Shown: piece after piece, positions 58,226-64,000 of the stretch | Numbering within the stretch: the stretch's first letter is position 1 | Layout: every line of letters starts with the position of its first letter | Assembly (NCBI RefSeq): GCF_029784135.1 | Contig: NC_073746.1 | Location: 57,696,097-57,760,096 of the forward strand | DNA length: 64,000 nucleotides | DNA from: Toxorhynchites rutilus septentrionalis | Taxonomy: Eukaryota > Arthropoda > Insecta > Diptera > Culicidae | Reading direction: 5' to 3' | Notes under the pieces: generated by a model | Seen by the model: only the letters and a program-made list of their open reading frames with translations | What the model was told of the DNA's origin: nothing | Database searches by the model: none | Translations under genes and position numbers: made by a program

Positions 58226-59928
58226 ATTGTAAATATCACAATTAATGTCAATAAATTCAAATGCGCGACTTAAAACGAATTAATTTCTTTCATTTGAAAG
58301 ATGAGAGAATATGACGCTAAATAAAGTTGTTAACCAATTTTGAACAATTATTGGAATTTAGAAGTAAAAATTTGAAAATTTTGTTTTTTATCAGGTATTT
58401 TCATGTTTTTTCCCAAAAATTCAAACTAGACCTTCAAACTTCTTTCCATCAAGCGAATTAAAGGTCTCTAACCGCTCTACATTTTCATCATCATATGAAC
58501 AATTTAAATTATTGTTAAATTTAAAGAGTTGTATAATGAAAAATGTATAAAAAATCGTAAAAGGGAGGTATTTTGAGATATAAATGTTTTGTTATAAAAT
58601 TCTATTTTAAAGTAAAATTTTTCAACTGTGTCTTTGAATTTTATCGATTCCCAAACAACTTTGCTATGAATCATATTATAAGTAGACATCTGGTTTTTGA
58701 TTACGATTAAAAAGGTACGACAAAGAGGTTAATAATTATGGATGCGCACTTATAAAAAATCATTCGTGATAAAAATCAACCATATGAGAATGAAAATTGT
58801 GATTTTGGGTAGCTGCCACCATATGTACGAGGTTTCAGGAAAAAAAATCGGAGCGGATCGCGTCGATATCGGCTGTTTTTCGACTGATTTGCCGTGGAAT
58901 TCTTTTGAAGAAAAAACGTTGAAACATTTTTCACACATCGTTTACGGCGATGATTGTAGCATGTGTTGAAGTGTTCTTTATTTCAACACTCGTATTTATG
59001 CTCGCCCCAGCAGCATAGAGCAACAAGTGAAAATTTCCAAGGCACCACGAATGTCTCATTAATTAGCTCAAACGACTATTAATTAGCTAATGTCAACCCT
59101 CTCCCCGCGGACGGAGTGAAGATGTTACGATAATTGATTATTACGGCGAAGTTCCCGCTGATGTTAGAAATGGAGGATAGATGCACCCGAACACATGCAT
59201 GAGAATCTTCATTTTTCATGGAACATTTGAATATTCTCACCTGAACATTACTACTATTTTTATTAAAAATAATAGCGACAAAACTGGGTCTTATCTCTCT
59301 TCTGGTGGGAAACTTTGGGGAAAACACTACAATGTGTGACGTTTATTTTTTTGTTTTTGCTTGCGTAATATCCACGTCAAGCAATCTTCAACTAATTAGT
59401 TTAATTAACAAGAACGTGATGACATTTGTTATTCTCTCTTATCCACCGCCAACAGTTTGCGTGGGGCGGATAGTGAAGCGAAGCATTTTATTTTCGTTCA
59501 TGTATAAAATCCACGGCGGGAAAGTCAAGAAGCGGGGAGCAGTGGGAGGTACAATGTTTGTACTCTGGCATACATACGATAAGCAGGTCACACAGTACAG
59601 AAAAATTTTGGTAACTATCCCCTTCTTTTGGTTCGAGTTTTACGGGCGCAGTTCGGAGTCACCTTTTTTATTTGATTTTTCTGGGATTGATTTTTTCATA
59701 ATTACTATGCATGTTAGCCGGAGTTATATAACATTTTTTAATGATAAATTACAACATTTATAAACAGGAACTAATTCTTCAAAGGTTTAATATATATTAT
59801 ACAGAGTGTCCAAACCAAAACCCAGGCATCCTTATCCCACCAAACCAATTGTTCAGTTTTTTCGATGATCGTATGACCATCGCACTTTTTCAAACAAACT
59901 TTTCAAGGAAAGCTTAACATGGACATGT
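58226..59928. other. Unannotated stretch with P2-related fragment
   Basis: 58500-58815 resembles an arm of the P2 palindrome (TTTTTCAACTGTGTCTTTGA, TTATAAAAAATCATTCGTGA). A 152-codon frame at 59305-59763 and a 75-codon frame at 58742 show no domains. Otherwise nothing recognised. Confidence 0.4.
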
Positions 59929-60354
59929 TAAGAAGAACTTCAATTATATCTTTGGAAACTCATGTTTCCCAAAACTTTGATGCAGTTTCATGCAATTCAA
60001 TATACTGTTTCTCTACCTAATTGGCCAAATATTTTACAAAAAAGTGTTTTCCAATGTTTTTTACTGAAATTAAAACAGACCGAAAAGTACAACATTTTTC
60101 CGATGCGGGTAATATGGACAGGTTTGTAATATATGAAGCGTAGAGGTTTATCGATCGCGAGAGGAATAATGTTATTCAACCAAGGTCTGAACTCATAACG
60201 AATGTCCGTTGAATGATGAAAAAATCGAATTAATCCACCTAAAAGTGTTATCGTGTTTTTCAGCAGTATAAACGAACAGACCCTTAACTATTTTGCTTTT
60301 GGTTCCAGTCAGCTTCTAAACAGTTCATATTTGGCGATTTAATTTCCATTCATA
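59929..60354 (+). repeat. Repeat R2, copy B (promoter-like)
   Basis: It matches 38526-38984 in the same orientation from CATGTTAAGAAGAACTTC to CATAG, including TTTATCGATCGCGAGAGGAA and GCTTTTGGTTCCAGTCAGCT. The TATA-like word is TATAAACG at 60267-60274. Confidence 0.85.
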
Positions 60355-60834
60355 GACGCATGGCACTCAAAAGTTATATTCCTTCACAATCTTCCGACAA
60401 CAATCCTAGCAAAAAACTAATGAAGTTATATGGGTAGGAAATTTAGAAACCATTAAATTTCTAAAAATAACGATTTTAAAAACCACCTAATGAAAATATT
60501 GATAAATATACCTTCTGAATACACCAAAAAAACTCGTAGATAAGGCTGAAGTCAGCTAAAGATAGTGGCCATACTAATGATGAAATTAGGAAATTGGCCA
60601 ACGCCTTCGGAATCGAGTAGAGATTTCAACCAGCGTACAATCATGAGTTCGAGTCAATTTTCATAAATTAGCACATACATTCGCCATTTTTAGAGAAATA
60701 AAAACCATTATTCTGAAAACAGATATCAAACCTTTAAACTCTCATATGACACTATAATTTTATCTAAGCAGAATGTTCCGAAAGCATGTTTTCGACTTTC
60801 AAAAGAAGGGAAAAGAGATCTGCATGGTGGAAAA
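60355..60834. other. Unannotated stretch
   Basis: AT-rich spacer between R2 copy B and R1 copy B; no features recognised. Elsewhere in the window the two repeats are not adjacent, so they are separate units. Confidence 0.45.
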
Positions 60835-61345
60835 ATACTTTCCCGAAAAGCTTGTCATGACAAATATTTTAATCAAAAACAATCCCCATGCAGTGCTACA
60901 TTTATAATAGCAAATTTGTTTAAGAACTACAAATCATGTACTTAGAAACTCTGTTCAAAAAACTCGTCAAATATTTAAATTCAATTCTCAATAAAGTATC
61001 TTATCTTCAGGCATCAAGGGAAAATGCTTATTGACGATGTTTACTGAACTCACCTTCTCAATTTGTCTTCCAGGTAAATTGAAGCTGTATGTTGATTGAA
61101 GGGTAAATGTCAGATTTGATGGAAAGAAACGCATCTTGTAACAAAACTCTAAACATCCTCGCGTACACTGTATATGCTTCACATCGGGTTATTTCTGACG
61201 GCAATACCCTATTTAACACGGATGTTCTCAATTGCATTTTTTATTGGAGAAAATCGGTGCTGTCGATAATTGTTACAATCTGGTTCTCAACTACGGTAGC
61301 CACGGTACGCCAATCGGAATGTACTGGCGTTGGTATCATAGCTTA
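60835..61345 (-). repeat. Interspersed repeat R1, copy B (exon-like)
   Basis: It matches 1713-2495. On the minus strand the coding-like frame has IIDSTDFLQ, MQLRTSVLNRVLPSEITRC and AYTVYARMFRV but is broken by two stops. The splice donor is conserved as AAG|GTGAGT (G at 61053). About 150 bp of copy A are missing near 61300. Both copies degenerate beyond the intron start. Confidence 0.8.
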
Positions 61346-61596
61346 AATAAAACCGTTTTTTTCTAAAAATCAAGCCGATGCCAATGTTTTTTTCATCAAG
61401 TGTAAGTTTTTGTACAGATAAGATTTCGTAATGTACGCGTAAACATGCAATTTTAAAAAAAGCCTCGTAATAAAATTTTTTCCCTATGGAAACACAAAAT
61501 ATAATCAGTGAGCATCACGAATTCCTTATATTCTAGAAATTTATTCTCTTTTTCCGAAAATATTTGTACACAACGATTTGCAACTGGTTGGGATTA

Positions 61597-62896
61597 AAGG
61601 GTGTGTCACATCAAATTGCATCACGGAAAAAACGCTGTAGAAATTCGCCCAGTAGACCGATCCTTTTGAAAATTTTAGACAGTAAAATAAAAACTATTAA
61701 CAACTTTTGGCATTTTCTTTCTATTCATACTTCGAGCCCAAGCCCGTATGCACGTACCTTCCTTTCTACCCCGTCCATAAGGTTCTGTACAACGTGAGGT
61801 TGTAGATTTTTTTTTGAACAGAAATCCATTTTCTCTTGAAGTCCGCCTCCGATTTGACAACTTTTGGGTTCTTCCGGAGGGCCTGCTACATAATCGCCCA
61901 ATATTTCTCTATTGGGCGAAGCTCCGGCGCGTTGGGCGGGTTCATTTCCTTTGGCACGAAGGTGACCCCGTTGGCTTCGCACCACTCCAACACGTCCTTT
62001 GAATAGTGGCACGAAGCGAGATCCGGCCAGAAGATGGTCGGGCCCTCGTGCTGCTTCAATAGTGGTAGTAAGCGCTTCTGTAGGCACTCCTTAAGGTAAA
62101 CCTGCCCGTTTACCGTGCCGGTCATCACGAAGGGGGCGCTCCGCTTTCCGCAAGAGCAGATCGCTTGCCACACCATGTACTTTTTGGCAAACTTGGATAG
62201 TTTCTGCTTGCGAATCTCCTCCGGAACGCTGAAATTGTCCTCTGCGGAGAAGAACAACAGGCCCGGCAGCTGACGAAAGTCCGCTTTGACGTAGGTTTCG
62301 TCGTCCACTACCAGGCAATGCGGCTTCGTCAGCATTTCGGTGTACAGCTACCGGGCTCGCGTCTTCCCCACCATGTTTTGCCTTTCGTCGCGGTTAGGAG
62401 CCTTCTGAACCTTGTATGTACGCAGGCCCTCCCTCTGCTTGGTCCGCTGGACGAATGAACTTAACAAATTCAGCTTATTGGCGACATCCCGGACCGAACT
62501 TCTCGGATCACGTCTAAACTGCTTAACTACGCGCTTGTGATCTTTTTCACTGACGGAGCATTCATTTTTGCCGTTCTTCACCTTCCGGTCGATGGTTAGG
62601 TTCTCGAAGTATCGTTTTAGTACTCTGCTGACCGTGGATTGGACGATTCCCAGCATCTTACCCATGTCCCGATGTGACAACTCCGGATTCTCGAAATGAG
62701 TGTACAGGATTAATTCACGACGCTCTTTTTCGTTCGACGACATTTTTCCAAATTTACAAAAAATTGACAGTGAAGCATAAACAACGTGATCTATACACTC
62801 TTATCTGATTTTAAAGCGAAAGCTGAAGATATAATTCCTAAAAATTAAATTTCTACAGCGTTTTTTCCGTGATGAAATTTGATGTGACACACCCTT
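61597..62896 (-). mobile_element. DD37E element, copy 2, 1300 bp
   Basis: Ends AAGGGTGTGTCACATCAAAT as in copy 1; the inverted repeats have one mismatch. TA duplications at 61595-61596 and 62897-62898. By eye it differs from copy 1 at about 2% of sites. Confidence 0.96.
61725..62743 (-). pseudogene. DD37E transposase with two stops and a frameshift
   Basis: ATG at 62743-62741. The domains are as in copy 1. Near 62348 a Lys codon (AAG in copy 1, KLYTEML) is TAG. At 61883-61885 the Lys of WAIMK is TAG, after the catalytic Glu in RPIEKYW. Two extra bases in the T run near 61810 shift the frame before QPHVVQNLMDGV. The site of copy 1's frameshift is intact here (WQAICSCGKRSAPFV), and copy 1 is intact at these three sites. 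First Asp is in VVDDETY, second in FWPDLASCHY. Confidence 0.93.
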
Positions 62897-62898
62897 TA

Positions 62899-63348
62899 CA
62901 CTGAAGTGGCTTTTTACGTGTTTTTTTCACGCGGTTATTTTTTAACGCAGTCTTTTTACCCTGATTTCGGAATTTACGCGGCACGTCTCGCGTGTAATTA
63001 GACTCCAGTATAAACAGATTTTAAGTTTGTTTTTTGTTCTTTATTATAGAGACTTTCAAGATTTTAAGTGCTAATTGTTGTGACTTTTTACGAAATAAAA
63101 TTGTATTGTATCACTGATTAGTAGCTGAGAAATAAAAGGAGAAACAGAAACCGATTGTAGCATGCAAAAAAAAATCAGTTAATCAATTGCTAGAATGTGG
63201 GTTGCATTTTAAACTAATAATTCACTGTTAGATTTTCACATGGATTTTGAAATCTACGCAGTCATTTTTACGCGGACGTTGGAATTTAAGCGGATTTTGG
63301 GATTCACACGGTATTTTCTACGAGCCCGCGTAAAAAGCGACTCCAGTG
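62899..63348. mobile_element. MITE with CACTG ends, about 450 bp
   Basis: CACTGAAGTGGCTTTTTACG matches the complement of the right end (CACTGGAGTCGCTTTTTACG) with few differences. Inner variants of TTTACGCGG occur near both ends. The left flank is the same TA that the DD37E element used as its target, so the two abut. The right flank TG is not a perfect TA duplication. Non-coding. Confidence 0.75.
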
Positions 63349-63471
63349 TGTTTGTTCCAATTTTTTTACTAATGTCACTTTGAATCCTTAGCTATTCAGG
63401 AAACATATAATTATTCAGGAAAGTATGTCACGTTTTATGAAATATTTTTAACGATAATATTTTTTTTGCTA

Positions 63472-63690
63472 TTTTTGTTGCCAACCTATGTTGATGATTT
63501 GCGTACAAATCGAATAGGTAGTTATGTATTACATTATTATACCTTATTGTTTTATACATTAAGATTCCCTAATCCATGAATTTTTGTTGCCAACCGATGT
63601 TGATGATTTGCATACCAATCGAATAGGTATGTTATGTATTACATCATTATACCTTATTGTGTTATACATTAAGATTCCCTAATCCATGAA
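63472..63690. repeat. Tandem duplication, unit about 110 bp
   Basis: TTTTTGTTGCCAACC(T/G)ATG starts each unit (63472 and 63581), and each ends TTCCCTAATCCATGAA. The units differ at under ten positions. The unit and its right flank are distantly similar to 2940-3110. Confidence 0.9.
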
Positions 63691-64000
63691 ACTTACAAAG
63701 ATTGGAAGAATACCCATTTTTGCATAGATTTGTTCTGTGCATCTCTGTCCTTTCTATACCGAGGAACAAGTGAAATTGTGAGGTATAATTTTTTATATCA
63801 CTGCGAATAGGCGTGCGTAAATCGCTCGCTGATAATGCAAATGCAACGTTCGTTCGAGGAGGGAGGGAGAAGATATTGCAAATTAGCCCCGTCCATTTAT
63901 AACTTATTGGATATAACTAAGAAACATTCATCTAATACTCAGTCTCGCTCCAACTAGCAAGCAGTCTCTCCTAATACTGATGACAACACGACGGTTTTGC
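63691..64000. other. Unannotated end of window
   Basis: 63700-63780 (ATAGATTTGTTCTGTGCATC) resembles 3060-3110. A GAGGGAGGGAGAA word lies near 63860. No gene seen. Confidence 0.4.

Noticed and set aside
59305..59763. 152-codon open frame
   Set aside because: No domain, no homologous copy, weak composition; an AT-rich chance frame is likelier.

Overview
The window reads as euchromatic DNA of a culicine mosquito, most likely Aedes-like. This is inferred from content, not from a database search. The grounds are AT-rich, intron-bearing eukaryotic DNA, tRNA-headed SINEs resembling Aedes Feilai-type elements, two copies of a DD37E IS630-Tc1-mariner element (a group described from mosquitoes), mariners, RNase-H-bearing LINEs and abundant TA-flanked non-autonomous elements. 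No bacterial, phage or CRISPR feature was seen.

Only one convincing host gene is present: a compact three-exon LITAF-like gene at 6555-7029 (+), 112 codons plus stop, with a PPxY motif, a CxxC knuckle, a hydrophobic membrane-embedded stretch and a terminal HxCPxC knuckle. Almost every other coding-like stretch is transposon debris.

Layout. 0-5.4 kb: a Tc3-like relic, a SINE with perfect target duplications, repeat R1 copy A (exon-like, unrecognised), a foldback MITE, a 145-bp tandem repeat and a TIR element with a broken DDE transposase. 6.5-7.5 kb: the LITAF-like gene. 7.6-8.9 kb: a mariner with intact ends and a broken gene. 11.7-14.2 kb: a Tc3-like transposase pseudogene interrupted by a 1300-bp DD37E element. 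14.2-16.8 kb: two SINEs around AT-rich palindromic repeats. 17.3-19.1 kb: a 5'-truncated LINE with RT and RNase H. 19.5-28.8 kb: mostly unannotatable DNA with one small SINE. 28.8-32.8 kb: about 4 kb of octanucleotide satellite, followed by a pyrimidine-rich tract. 33.6-35.6 kb: nested TIR elements with a SINE and a promoter-like site. 35.6-41.6 kb: sparse, with a mariner relic and repeat R2 copy A. 41.6-49.9 kb: a run of long palindromes and TIR elements, several nested. 51.5-53.7 kb: an irritans-like mariner carrying a nested pogo-like element. 53.7-55.4 kb: a CR1-like LINE relic invaded by a TA microsatellite. 56.3-58.2 kb: a long palindrome split by a LINE insertion. 59.9-64 kb: R2 copy B, R1 copy B, the second DD37E element, a MITE and a short tandem duplication.

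The elements do not form a pathway. They record a layered insertion history, and several junctions are resolved to the base because removing the inserted element and one TA (or longer) duplication restores the older sequence. The most novel-looking items are R1 (a duplicated exon-like sequence with a conserved splice donor and no family I recognise), R2 (a duplicated promoter-like block), the octanucleotide satellite, the small SINE at 24.3 kb and the cluster of long palindromes able to give double-stranded RNA.
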